From positions 1 through 5,379 of the forward strand of contig DATAWZ010000163.1 of NCBI GenBank assembly GCA_036266975.1: a stretch of DNA of 5,379 nucleotides. The letters are read 5' to 3'. Below, one piece after another: positions 1-5,379 of this stretch. The position numbers and the translations under genes were made by a program. Numbering within the stretch: position 1 is the first letter of the stretch; the number at the start of each line of letters is the position of its first letter. The notes under the pieces were generated by a model that searched no databases, was not told where the DNA came from, and saw only the letters and a program-made list of their open reading frames with translations. Source of the DNA: DATAWZ01 sp036266975. Its GTDB lineage: Bacteria > Actinomycetota > Thermoleophilia > Solirubrobacterales > Solirubrobacteraceae.

Positions 1-119
1 CCGTCCGAGGCCCCGTCAGCGGCGGGCGCCGCCACGATGCGCGCGTCTGCGGGCCGGCGCGTCAAGCGCGCGCCCGCCTCGAATGCGCCGATCGGCAGAC
101 CATCTCCGCCCGGGAACAT
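1..119 (-). CDS. Possible N-terminal part of an unidentified protein (runs off left edge)
   Basis: An ATG at 119-117 on the minus strand opens a frame that stays open for 39 codons to the window edge, starting MFPGGDGLPIGAFEAG. It begins 26 bp after the stop of the acyl-CoA synthetase on the same strand, so it could be the third gene of the leftward operon. It is the only one of the three minus frames open across this stretch, and its codons mostly end in G or C, like the real genes nearby. The other minus frames hit TGA, and the plus frames give arginine-rich, unnatural-looking peptides. The ribosome binding site is poor: the nearest purine run is GGGGA, about 11 nt upstream. No domain or family is recognisable in so short a piece, so no function is proposed. 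It could also be non-coding sequence that is open by chance, as is common at this GC content. Confidence 0.4.
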   Translation of the reverse strand, partial: MFPGGDGLPIGAFEAGARLTRRPADARIVAAPAADGASD

Positions 120-145
120 ACCAACCGCATCCCCGGACTCCGGCG

Positions 146-1954
146 CTATTCGACCTCGATCACCTCAGGTGAGGACCCGATGTACAGGGCGTCGATCTGG
201 GACTTGTACTTCTGGTCGATCACGCGCCGACGGAGCTTCATCGTCGGCGTCAGCTCGTCGGTGCCGGGCAGCCAGGTGCTCGGCACGATCGTGAAGCGCT
301 TGATCTGCTCGGCCCGGTTGAGCCGCTCGTTGCCCGCACGCACTCCGGCCCGGATCGCGTCGATCACCTTCGCGTCGCGTGCGTTGACGGCCGGGTCGGC
401 CTGGCCGGTGAGCGCCGCGGTGCCCTCGGGCTCGAGCGCGATCAGCGCCGTGTTGTAGGAGCGCGCGTCGCCGATCGTCGCCACCGAGCCCACCAGCGGG
501 CAGGCGGCGCTGATCGTGTTCTCGATGTGCACCGGCGCCATGTTCTTGCCGGCGGCGTTGATGATGATCTCCTTCTTGCGGTCGACGATCCGGTAGTAGC
601 CGGCCTCGTCGATCACGAAGATGTCGCCGGTGATCAGCCACCCGTCCTCGTCGAACGCCTGCGCGGTGAGCTCGGGCTTGCCGCGATAGCCGGCCATCAC
701 CTGCGGCGCCTTGAGCAGCAGCTCGCCGTCCTGCGCGAGCTTGACCTCGACGTTCGGCAGCGGCAGGCCGTTCGTGTTGGGCCGGGCGTTGCCGGCGGGG
801 TTGCACAGGACGATGCCTGCGGTCTCGCTCTGGCCGTAGCACTCGCACAGATCGATGCCGATCGCCGCGAAGAAGCGCAGCGTCTCGGGCGGCAGCGGGG
901 CGGCGCCGGTGAACAGCAGCTCGCCGGCGTCGAGCCCGAGCGCGGCCCGCAGCCCGTTCAGCGCGCCCTCGTGCGCGCGCCAGCGCTCGACCTTGCCGGC
1001 ATCCTGCTCGCGGCCCTCGACGCGGTCGTCGTGCAACTCGCTGCCGAGCTGCACGGCTTCCTGGAGCGCGTCGCGCTCCGGCGACTGGGCGATGTGGGCC
1101 CCGGCCGCCCACTGCAGCTTCTGCCAGATGCGGGGCACGGCCATATACAGCGTCGGGCGCACGTCGGGCAGCAGATCCGAGGCCGTGCGGGGGTTGTTGT
1201 GGTAGGTGATCGTCGAGCCCATGACCACCGGCATGTAGTAGGCGCACAGGCGGTCGCCCATGTGGGCGAAGGGCAGGTAGGAGAGCGCGCGTCCGCCCTC
1301 CGGGAGCCGGCCCAGCTCGTGCAGCCCGCGAATCTGGACGAGGATGCTCTCGTGGGTCAGCTCGGCGCCCTTGGGCGTGCCGGTCGTGCCCGACGTGTAG
1401 ACGACGGTGAGGATGTCCTTGGGGGTCAGCGACGGGCGCGCGTCGACGGGGAGCGGAGCGCCGAGCGACTGCAGCGCGGTCACGCTCGTGACGTCGGCCT
1501 CGTCGCCGCCCTCGCCGTCGACGAGCACGAGCTTGGGCTTGCGGGTGCCCGAGGCGATCGCCTCGCGCACCTTGTCGGCGAAGGCGCGCTCGCTGACCAC
1601 CACGTCGGCGCGAGCGTCATCGAAGAGATAGGTGAGCTGCTCGACCGCGGAGCTGTTGTAGAGCGAGACCGGCACCGCGCCGACGTGCAGCGTGGCCATG
1701 TCGACCATCGCGGCCTCGTAGCGGTTGGTCAGCAGCATCACCACGGTGCCGCCGGTGCCGACGCCGAGCCCGGTGAGCCCGCCGGCCACGGCGCGCATCT
1801 GCCCGTCGAACTGCGCCCACGTGAGCGACGCGGCGCCGTCGGACGAGCGCAGCGCCGGCTCGGAGCCGCGGCTGGCCACCGTGCGGGCGAACGCCTCGCA
1901 GAGATCCTGGGCCTGCAGCGCGGACTGCGGCTCGCTGCCCGTCATCGTCTCCAT
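146..1954 (-). CDS. Long-chain fatty acid--CoA ligase (AMP-forming acyl-CoA synthetase)
   Basis: This 602-residue enzyme of the ANL (adenylate-forming) superfamily activates a carboxylic acid with ATP to an acyl-AMP and then an acyl-CoA, in the cytoplasm or at the inner face of the membrane. Motifs in order: P-loop YTSGTTGTPKG at residues 186-196; SYLPFAHMGDR around 225-235; the adenine-binding YGQSE at 373-377; TGD at 442-444; the hinge and A8 region RKKEIIINAAGKNMAP at 459-474; and PTMKLRR near the C-terminus, where K573 is the expected catalytic lysine. Length, the helical insert around 295-345 and the INAAGKNMAP form match the bacterial long-chain FadD15/ACSL-like branch better than short-chain or aryl-CoA ligases; that assignment is family knowledge. 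The start METMTG is chosen because GGAGGG lies 6 nt upstream. The frame extends back to 2083, but that would overlap the upstream alcohol dehydrogenase by 83 bp. It lies 46 bp behind that gene and is probably co-transcribed with it. Chain-length preference cannot be read from sequence; a bulky terpenoid or steroid acid remains possible. Confidence 0.93.
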   Translation of the reverse strand: METMTGSEPQSALQAQDLCEAFARTVASRGSEPALRSSDGAASLTWAQFDGQMRAVAGGLTGLGVGTGGTVVMLLTNRYEAAMVDMATLHVGAVPVSLYNSSAVEQLTYLFDDARADVVVSERAFADKVREAIASGTRKPKLVLVDGEGGDEADVTSVTALQSLGAPLPVDARPSLTPKDILTVVYTSGTTGTPKGAELTHESILVQIRGLHELGRLPEGGRALSYLPFAHMGDRLCAYYMPVVMGSTITYHNNPRTASDLLPDVRPTLYMAVPRIWQKLQWAAGAHIAQSPERDALQEAVQLGSELHDDRVEGREQDAGKVERWRAHEGALNGLRAALGLDAGELLFTGAAPLPPETLRFFAAIGIDLCECYGQSETAGIVLCNPAGNARPNTNGLPLPNVEVKLAQDGELLLKAPQVMAGYRGKPELTAQAFDEDGWLITGDIFVIDEAGYYRIVDRKKEIIINAAGKNMAPVHIENTISAACPLVGSVATIGDARSYNTALIALEPEGTAALTGQADPAVNARDAKVIDAIRAGVRAGNERLNRAEQIKRFTIVPSTWLPGTDELTPTMKLRRRVIDQKYKSQIDALYIGSSPEVIEVE

Positions 1955-1960
1955 CTCGCT

Positions 1961-1966
1961 CCCTCC
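1961..1966 (-). promoter_or_regulatory. Ribosome binding site of the acyl-CoA synthetase
   Basis: GGAGGG on the minus strand lies 6 nt before the ATG at 1954. It decides the start: the frame is open further upstream, but no comparable site was noticed there and the extension would run into the end of the preceding dehydrogenase gene. A second in-frame ATG at 1945 sits too far from this site to be preferred. Confidence 0.8.
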
Positions 1967-2000
1967 AGTTGACCTCGGTATCGCGAGGGGTGGCGCGCCG

Positions 2001-3122
2001 TCAGGCGCCGCCCTCCTCGAATTCAACCACCGCCGAGACGACGTCGCCGGCGCCCAGCGCCACGAATCCCTCGTTGACCTCATCGAGCGTGAACGTCTGC
2101 GAGATCAGCGCGTCGAGCTCGAGCTCGCCGGCCCGGTAGTGCTCGACGAGCCGCGTGATGTCGCGCTGCACGCTCGCCTCGCCGTACAGGCAGCCCTTGA
2201 ACGTCTTAGCCGATCCGACCAGGCCGGCGAACAGCGCGGTGTCCAGCCGCGTCTCCATGCTCGCCGCGCCGACGAACACCACGTCGCCCCCCTTGCTCGT
2301 CATCCGGATAGCCTGGTTGGTGGTTGCCTGTACGCCTATCGCATCAATCGTCACGTCGGTGCCGCGCCCGCCGGTGCGCTCCCGCGCGACCACGACCGCG
2401 TCCTGCTCGCCACCGTGCACGAGCGTGGTCGCCCCCAGTCGACCGGCGAGCTCGAGCTTGGAGGGGACGAGGTCGACGGCGATGATCTCGCCGGCCCCCG
2501 ACAGTCGCGCGCCCTGGATCGCGCTGAGCCCGACGCTGCCGCAGCCGAGCACCGCGACGGTGTCGCCGGAGCGGATCGCGGCGGTGTTGAGCGCCGCGCC
2601 GGCGCCGGTGATGACGCCGCAACCGAGCAGCGAGGCCGGAGCGAAGGGAACGTCGACGGGGATCTTGACCAGCGAGATCTCCGGGACGACGACCTCCTCG
2701 GAGAACGTGCCGGTGGCTACCATCTGGCGCACGTCGGCGCCGTCGGGCGTGGTGAAGCGCGAGCTGCCGTCGATCAGCCCGCCGGAGCGGAAGACGGGGT
2801 CGCCGACCTCGCACAGGTGGTGCTGGCCGCGCTGGCAGCGCCGGCACTGGCCGCACTGGGGCATCGCGGCGATCACCACGTGGTCGCCGGGCCCGAGGTC
2901 CTGTACCTCCTCGCCCACGGCGGTCACAACGCCGGCGCCCTGGTGGCCGAGGACGATCGGCAGCGGGCTGGGGAGTGTCCCCTTCTGCACCGAGACGTCC
3001 GAGGCGCACAGCCCGGCGGCGCGCAGCGCGACCTTCACTTCGTGCGCGCGGGGCTCCTCGAGCACGAGCTCGAGCACCTCCAACGGCTCGCCCAGCGTCG
3101 TGCACACCGCGGCCCTCGGCAT
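2001..3122 (-). CDS. Zinc-dependent alcohol dehydrogenase (MDR superfamily, class III/NDMA-type like)
   Basis: This 373-residue medium-chain dehydrogenase is expected to oxidise an alcohol to an aldehyde or ketone (or the reverse) with NAD(H). N-terminal GroES-like catalytic domain: C39 in GLCASD and H60 in LGHQGAGVV are catalytic-zinc ligands, and C168 in LLGCGVITGAG is the third. The structural zinc site is C90, C93, C96 and C104 (CGQCRRCQRGQHHLC). The Rossmann domain carries GCGSVG at 193-198, followed by the strand ending in D217 (IIAVD), the acidic residue that favours NAD over NADP in this family. The insert with GGLIDGSSRF near 113-123 recalls mycobacterial AdhB/AdhD-type and NDMA-dependent dehydrogenases. 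One oddity: the usual Glu after the zinc-binding His (GHE) is Gln61 here. The start is supported by GAGGGAG 7 nt upstream and by the expected N-terminal strand (PRAAVCTTLGEPLEV). It is the first gene of the leftward unit, directly behind a strong-looking promoter. Class is well supported; the substrate is not. Confidence 0.93.
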   Translation of the reverse strand: MPRAAVCTTLGEPLEVLELVLEEPRAHEVKVALRAAGLCASDVSVQKGTLPSPLPIVLGHQGAGVVTAVGEEVQDLGPGDHVVIAAMPQCGQCRRCQRGQHHLCEVGDPVFRSGGLIDGSSRFTTPDGADVRQMVATGTFSEEVVVPEISLVKIPVDVPFAPASLLGCGVITGAGAALNTAAIRSGDTVAVLGCGSVGLSAIQGARLSGAGEIIAVDLVPSKLELAGRLGATTLVHGGEQDAVVVARERTGGRGTDVTIDAIGVQATTNQAIRMTSKGGDVVFVGAASMETRLDTALFAGLVGSAKTFKGCLYGEASVQRDITRLVEHYRAGELELDALISQTFTLDEVNEGFVALGAGDVVSAVVEFEEGGA

Positions 3123-3129
3123 CGATCAG

Positions 3130-3136
3130 CTCCCTC
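3130..3136 (-). promoter_or_regulatory. Ribosome binding site of the alcohol dehydrogenase
   Basis: GAGGGAG on the minus strand, 7 nt before the ATG at 3122, is a good match to the anti-Shine-Dalgarno sequence and fixes the start of the dehydrogenase. With the predicted promoter start near 3158, the 5' leader would be about 36 nt. Confidence 0.75.
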
Positions 3137-3164
3137 GCAGACCAATATGATTCACGCCGTCTCA

Positions 3165-3193
3165 ATACTACGTCGACGCCCGCGGAAGGTCAA
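3165..3193 (-). promoter_or_regulatory. Leftward sigma-70-like promoter for the dehydrogenase-synthetase unit
   Basis: On the minus strand, a -35 TTGACC (3193-3188) and a -10 TAGTAT (3170-3165) are separated by 17 bp. Both are close to the housekeeping consensus, and the -10 is one of the few AT-rich spots in otherwise GC-rich DNA. Transcription would start near 3158. The -10 runs directly into TGAGAC, exactly as in the opposing promoter. The call is from sequence only. Confidence 0.72.
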
Positions 3194-3224
3194 CCGCGCG
3201 CGCGGGCGCGTCACGCTCGTTGAC
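3189..3224. repeat. Inner inverted repeat spanning both -35 boxes
   Basis: GTCAAC (3189-3194) and GTTGAC (3219-3224) form a perfect 6-bp inverted repeat overlapping the two facing -35 boxes. Its centre lies within half a base of the centre of the outer repeat. The DNA between is a run of GC alternation (about 3195-3210). The arms may simply be the two -35 hexamers, so a separate operator role is only possible. Confidence 0.45.
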
Positions 3225-3249
3225 TTCCCGAATTTCCCTCCTGTACTAT
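3220..3249 (+). promoter_or_regulatory. Rightward sigma-70-like promoter for the monooxygenase unit
   Basis: A -35 TTGACT (3220-3225) and a -10 TACTAT (3244-3249) are separated by 18 bp. Transcription would start around 3256, leaving a leader of about 55 nt before the GTG of the monooxygenase. The -10 is followed at once by TGAGAC. This promoter mirrors the leftward one at 3165-3193, with 26 bp between the two -35 boxes. Confidence 0.72.
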
Positions 3250-3261
3250 TGAGACAAGCTG

Positions 3262-3318
3262 ATGCAAAAAGCTTTCGGATGCCACCGCGACGGCGACAGG
3301 CAGGCTCCCGGTGACTGA
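3262..3318 (+). CDS. Possible 18-residue leader peptide upstream of the monooxygenase
   Basis: An ATG at 3262 opens a short frame, MQKAFGCHRDGDRQAPGD, ending in TGA at 3316-3318, so it overlaps the GTG start of the monooxygenase by 8 bp. The predicted transcription start lies only about 5 nt before this ATG, which would make translation nearly leaderless, a mode common in actinobacteria. A short dyad (AAGCT at 3256-3260, AGCTT at 3270-3274) flanks the ATG. Translation through this frame could help ribosomes enter the weakly signalled GTG. No Shine-Dalgarno site is present, and the frame may be accidental. Confidence 0.28.
   Translation: MQKAFGCHRDGDRQAPGD
3279..3314 (+). CDS. Alternative 11-residue leader frame ending in a GTGA overlap
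   Basis: A second ATG at 3279 gives MPPRRRQAGSR and stops at TGA 3312-3314, forming a 4-bp GTGA overlap with the monooxygenase start, the classic geometry for translational coupling. There is no convincing Shine-Dalgarno site before it, and the arginine-rich peptide looks like random GC-rich sequence. It competes with the frame at 3262 as an explanation and is weakly supported. Confidence 0.15.
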   Translation: MPPRRRQAGSR

Positions 3319-5299
3319 GCCACTGCCCTCGGCGGCGGCGGTCCCGCCGGCCGAGCCCGGAGCCGGGCGCGCGCCGCTGCGGCTCGCCTCCAACGGCGCC
3401 TCGCGCGAGGAGCTGCGCGCGGCGCTGGGAGAGGCGCACCTGCCCACCGTGCTCGCCGTGCTGGCCCACGTGACCGGCGAGGATCGCTGGCTGCGCCCCC
3501 CCTACGCCCCGACGCCGCCGCGCGGCGCCGAGGATCACGACTCCGCCGGCCTACCCGAGGAGGTGCAGGCCGAGGTGCGCGAGGCCGCGCTGGAGCTGAT
3601 CTGCGACCTGCGCGAGGGCCGGCGCGAGCCTGCGCCGGCGCCTTCGGTCGAGCGCGTCGCGGAGATCCTGCACGTCTCGCTCGGGGCCAACCAGGAGATC
3701 TCGCCCGACTACGGCCCGCTGCTGGCCAGCGAACTCGGCGTCATCGACCTCGACGTCGAGATCCCCCACCCACCGTCGGCCGCGGACTTCCGCGTGCTGA
3801 TCATCGGGTCGGGCTTCTCGGGCCTGTGCGCGGCGATCAAGCTCGCCCGGGCCGGGCTCGCGTACACGATCCTCGAGAAGAACCCGACGGTCGGCGGCAC
3901 CTGGCTGGAGAACACCTATCCCGGCTGCGCGGTGGACACGCCGAGCCACCTGTACTCGCTGTCCTTCGCCCAGCGCCCGGACTGGTCGCACTACTTCGCC
4001 CAGCGCGGGCAGCTCTACCGCTACGTGCAGGAGCTCGCCGACGAGTACGACGTGCGCCGCCACGTGCGCTTCGAGCACGAGGTGACCACGGCCACCTGGG
4101 AGGAGGACGAGCAGCGCTGGCGCGTGGAAGCCAAGCGGCCCGACGGGACGCTCGAGACCTTCTACGGGAACGCGATGATCAGCGGCGTCGGCTTCCTGAA
4201 TCGGCCGGCCTATCCGGACATCCCCGGCCTGGACGAGTTCGACGGCCCGGTGATGCACACCGCCCGCTGGCGCGCGGACGTGCCGATCGAGGGCCGGCGG
4301 GTCGCGGTGATCGGCACCGGGGCCAGCGCGATGCAGCTGGTGCCGTCGATCGCCGGAGTCGCGAGCAAGGTGACCGTCTTCCAGCGCTCGCCCCAGTGGG
4401 GGCTGCCGCACCCCAACCACGGACGCCCGGTCAGCGCGGGCACCCAGCTGCTGATGCGCGAGATGCCCTGGTACCTGGGCTGGTACCGGCTGCGGCTGGT
4501 GTGGAACTTCGGCGACCGCCTGTATCCGGCGCTGCAGATGGACCCCCAGTGGGAGCACCCCGAGCGCGCGGTCAACGCGATGAACGATCGCCACCGGGAG
4601 TACCTGACCAAGTACATCGAGTCCGAGCTGGGCGACCGCGTCGATGAGCTGCGCGAGAAGTGCGTGCCCAAGTACCCCCCGTACGGCAAGCGGCCGCTGC
4701 TGGACAACCACTGGTTCAGCACGATGACCCGCCAGGACGTCGAGCTCGTGACCGACGCGGTCACCGAGGTGCGCCCCGAGGGCGTGGTCACCGCCCACGG
4801 CACGCTGCACGAGGTCGACGTGCTCGTGCTCGCCACCGGCTTTCAGGCGGTGCGGCTGCTCGGCCCGATGGAGATCCGCGGCCGCTCGGGCGCGCGGCTC
4901 AGCGACACCTGGGGCGAGGACGACGCGCGCGCCTACCTGGGCGTGACCGTCCCGGACTTCCCCAGCTTCTTCTTCCTGCTCGGCCCGAACACGTTCGCCG
5001 GCCACGGCGGCAGCGCCGCGCTGAGCATCGAGATGCAGACGCGCTACACGATCAGGCTGCTGGCGGCGATGCTCGAGCGCGGGGCGAGCAGCGTGGAATG
5101 CCGCCCGGAGGTGCACCAGGCCTACGGCGAGGAGATCGACGACGCGCTCAGCCGCACGATCTGGGCCCACCAGGGCTTCTCGACCTACTATCGGAACAAG
5201 TTCGGGCGGATCGTGGTGCCGATGCCGTGGACGAACCTGAGCTACTGGTACATGACCGCCGAGCCCAATCTGGGCGACTTCCACCTGCACGGCCAATGA
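3311..5299 (+). CDS. Baeyer-Villiger type flavin monooxygenase (4-hydroxyacetophenone monooxygenase-like)
   Basis: This 662-residue FAD- and NADPH-dependent oxygenase is expected to insert one atom of O2 next to a ketone carbonyl, giving an ester or lactone. An N-terminal extension of about 155 residues, mostly helical with a proline-rich linker near 105-112, precedes the first Rossmann fold; such an extension is typical of 4-hydroxyacetophenone monooxygenase (about 640 residues) and absent from cyclohexanone monooxygenase. FAD-binding GSGFSG is at 166-171, GGTW at 195-198 and YPGCAVD at 203-209 with the conserved D209. The Baeyer-Villiger fingerprint is F310-DG-PVM-H316-TAR-W320-R321. The NADPH-binding GTGASA is at 335-340. 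K460-R461 (YGKRPLLDN) aligns with the expected catalytic arginine region, and ATGF is at 508-511. The last fingerprint position is Arg instead of the usual Pro or Asp. The GTG start at 3311 is the only ATG/GTG candidate after an in-frame TGA at 3260; its ribosome site is weak (AGG 6 nt upstream). The next gene overlaps by 4 bp. Substrate is unknown. Confidence 0.92.
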   Translation: MTEPLPSAAAVPPAEPGAGRAPLRLASNGASREELRAALGEAHLPTVLAVLAHVTGEDRWLRPPYAPTPPRGAEDHDSAGLPEEVQAEVREAALELICDLREGRREPAPAPSVERVAEILHVSLGANQEISPDYGPLLASELGVIDLDVEIPHPPSAADFRVLIIGSGFSGLCAAIKLARAGLAYTILEKNPTVGGTWLENTYPGCAVDTPSHLYSLSFAQRPDWSHYFAQRGQLYRYVQELADEYDVRRHVRFEHEVTTATWEEDEQRWRVEAKRPDGTLETFYGNAMISGVGFLNRPAYPDIPGLDEFDGPVMHTARWRADVPIEGRRVAVIGTGASAMQLVPSIAGVASKVTVFQRSPQWGLPHPNHGRPVSAGTQLLMREMPWYLGWYRLRLVWNFGDRLYPALQMDPQWEHPERAVNAMNDRHREYLTKYIESELGDRVDELREKCVPKYPPYGKRPLLDNHWFSTMTRQDVELVTDAVTEVRPEGVVTAHGTLHEVDVLVLATGFQAVRLLGPMEIRGRSGARLSDTWGEDDARAYLGVTVPDFPSFFFLLGPNTFAGHGGSAALSIEMQTRYTIRLLAAMLERGASSVECRPEVHQAYGEEIDDALSRTIWAHQGFSTYYRNKFGRIVVPMPWTNLSYWYMTAEPNLGDFHLHGQ

Positions 5300-5379
5300 G
5301 CCAGGGATTCGAGTTCACCGACGAGCAGAAGGCGTTCGCGGAGGCGATTCGCGACTTCTGCTCGCGCGAGTGCGGCACG
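5296..5379 (+). CDS. Acyl-CoA dehydrogenase, N-terminal fragment (runs off right edge)
   Basis: An ATG at 5296 overlaps the TGA of the monooxygenase (ATGA) and the frame stays open for 28 codons to the window end. The peptide starts MSQGFEFTDEQKAFAEAIR and continues to DFCSREC. The pattern F-T-(D/E)-E-Q followed by an amphipathic helix ending R-D-F-C/A-x-R-E is the usual first helix of acyl-CoA dehydrogenases, FAD enzymes that introduce a double bond between C2 and C3 of an acyl-CoA. No catalytic residue lies within the visible part, so the family call rests on the N-terminus and on the catabolic neighbours. The 4-bp overlap points to translational coupling and co-transcription with the monooxygenase. 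The true extent and substrate class cannot be seen here. Confidence 0.75.
   Translation, partial: MSQGFEFTDEQKAFAEAIRDFCSRECGT

Larger units (their letters stand above)
3159..3255. repeat. Outer inverted repeat spanning both -10 regions; candidate operator pair
   Basis: The left arm GTCTCAATACTAC (3159-3171) and right arm GTACTATTGAGAC (3243-3255) are reverse complements at 12 of 13 positions, and the mismatch is the third base of each -10 hexamer. Each arm covers a -10 box plus the bases up to the likely start site. Part of the match reflects two similar -10 boxes, but the shared TGAGAC tail is not explained by sigma-factor recognition. It may be a binding site for a repressor or activator acting on both promoters. 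No regulator gene is visible in the window, so the protein is unknown. Confidence 0.6.

Noticed and set aside
128..145. CCGGACTCCGG dyad after the synthetase stop as a terminator
   Set aside because: The arms are separated by a single base, so they cannot form a hairpin as they stand, and no T-run follows.
527..1972. 481-codon plus-strand frame antisense to the acyl-CoA synthetase
   Set aside because: The product is a His/Arg/Ala/Val-rich shadow with no recognisable family; the minus strand carries all the synthetase motifs.
1955..2083. N-terminal extension of the acyl-CoA synthetase by 43 codons
   Set aside because: It would overlap the dehydrogenase gene by 83 bp, reads as random arginine/serine-rich sequence, and ignores the strong GGAGGG site placed before the ATG at 1954.
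1725..3314. 529-codon open frame on the plus strand across the dehydrogenase and part of the synthetase
   Set aside because: It lies antisense to two genes with clear motifs, its product is low-complexity and shows no domain, and long antisense frames are expected at this GC content. Only its last 11 codons were considered, as a leader frame.
3495..3502. Run of seven C residues in the monooxygenase, a possible frameshift site
   Set aside because: The reading frame is intact on both sides and encodes plausible family sequence, so no frameshift is needed.
3551..5296. 581-codon minus-strand frame antisense to the monooxygenase
   Set aside because: It is rich in His, Arg, Val and Ala with no motifs, a typical codon-bias shadow of the flavin monooxygenase.
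1..5379. tRNA, rRNA, CRISPR array, insertion sequence or attachment site
   Set aside because: No cloverleaf, ribosomal RNA motif, regularly spaced repeats, transposase motifs or long terminal repeats were seen on either strand.

Overview
The window is very GC-rich DNA with strong third-position GC bias, GGAGG-type ribosome binding sites and tightly packed genes. It codes for CoA-dependent lipid or ketone catabolism enzymes of kinds common in high-GC Actinomycetota (mycobacteria, Rhodococcus, Thermoleophilia). The phylum is inferred from composition and gene types; no rRNA or other phylogenetic marker is present.

Layout: two divergent transcription units share one promoter region at about 3123-3310. 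The leftward (minus) unit runs zinc-dependent alcohol dehydrogenase (3122-2001), then after 46 bp a long-chain fatty acyl-CoA synthetase (1954-146), then possibly the start of a third gene (119 to the left edge). The rightward (plus) unit runs a Baeyer-Villiger type flavin monooxygenase of the 4-hydroxyacetophenone monooxygenase kind (3311-5299), overlapped by 4 bp (ATGA) by the first 28 codons of an acyl-CoA dehydrogenase that continues past the right edge.

The shared control region is the most striking non-coding part. It holds two near-mirror-image sigma-70-like promoters: TTGACC-17 bp-TAGTAT facing left and TTGACT-18 bp-TACTAT facing right. Each -10 hexamer runs directly into the same TGAGAC, so a 13-bp inverted repeat (12/13 matching) covers both -10/start-site regions, and a second inverted repeat (GTCAAC/GTTGAC) covers both -35 regions. 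This suggests one regulator controlling both units. No regulator gene lies in the window.

Together the genes suggest a catabolic module: the dehydrogenase oxidises an alcohol to a ketone or aldehyde, the monooxygenase inserts oxygen into a ketone to give an ester or lactone, the synthetase activates a carboxylic acid as its CoA thioester, and the acyl-CoA dehydrogenase starts beta-oxidation. The esterase or lactonase such a route would need is not in the window. The actual substrate (terpenoid, steroid side chain, alkyl ketone or aromatic ketone) cannot be read from the sequence.
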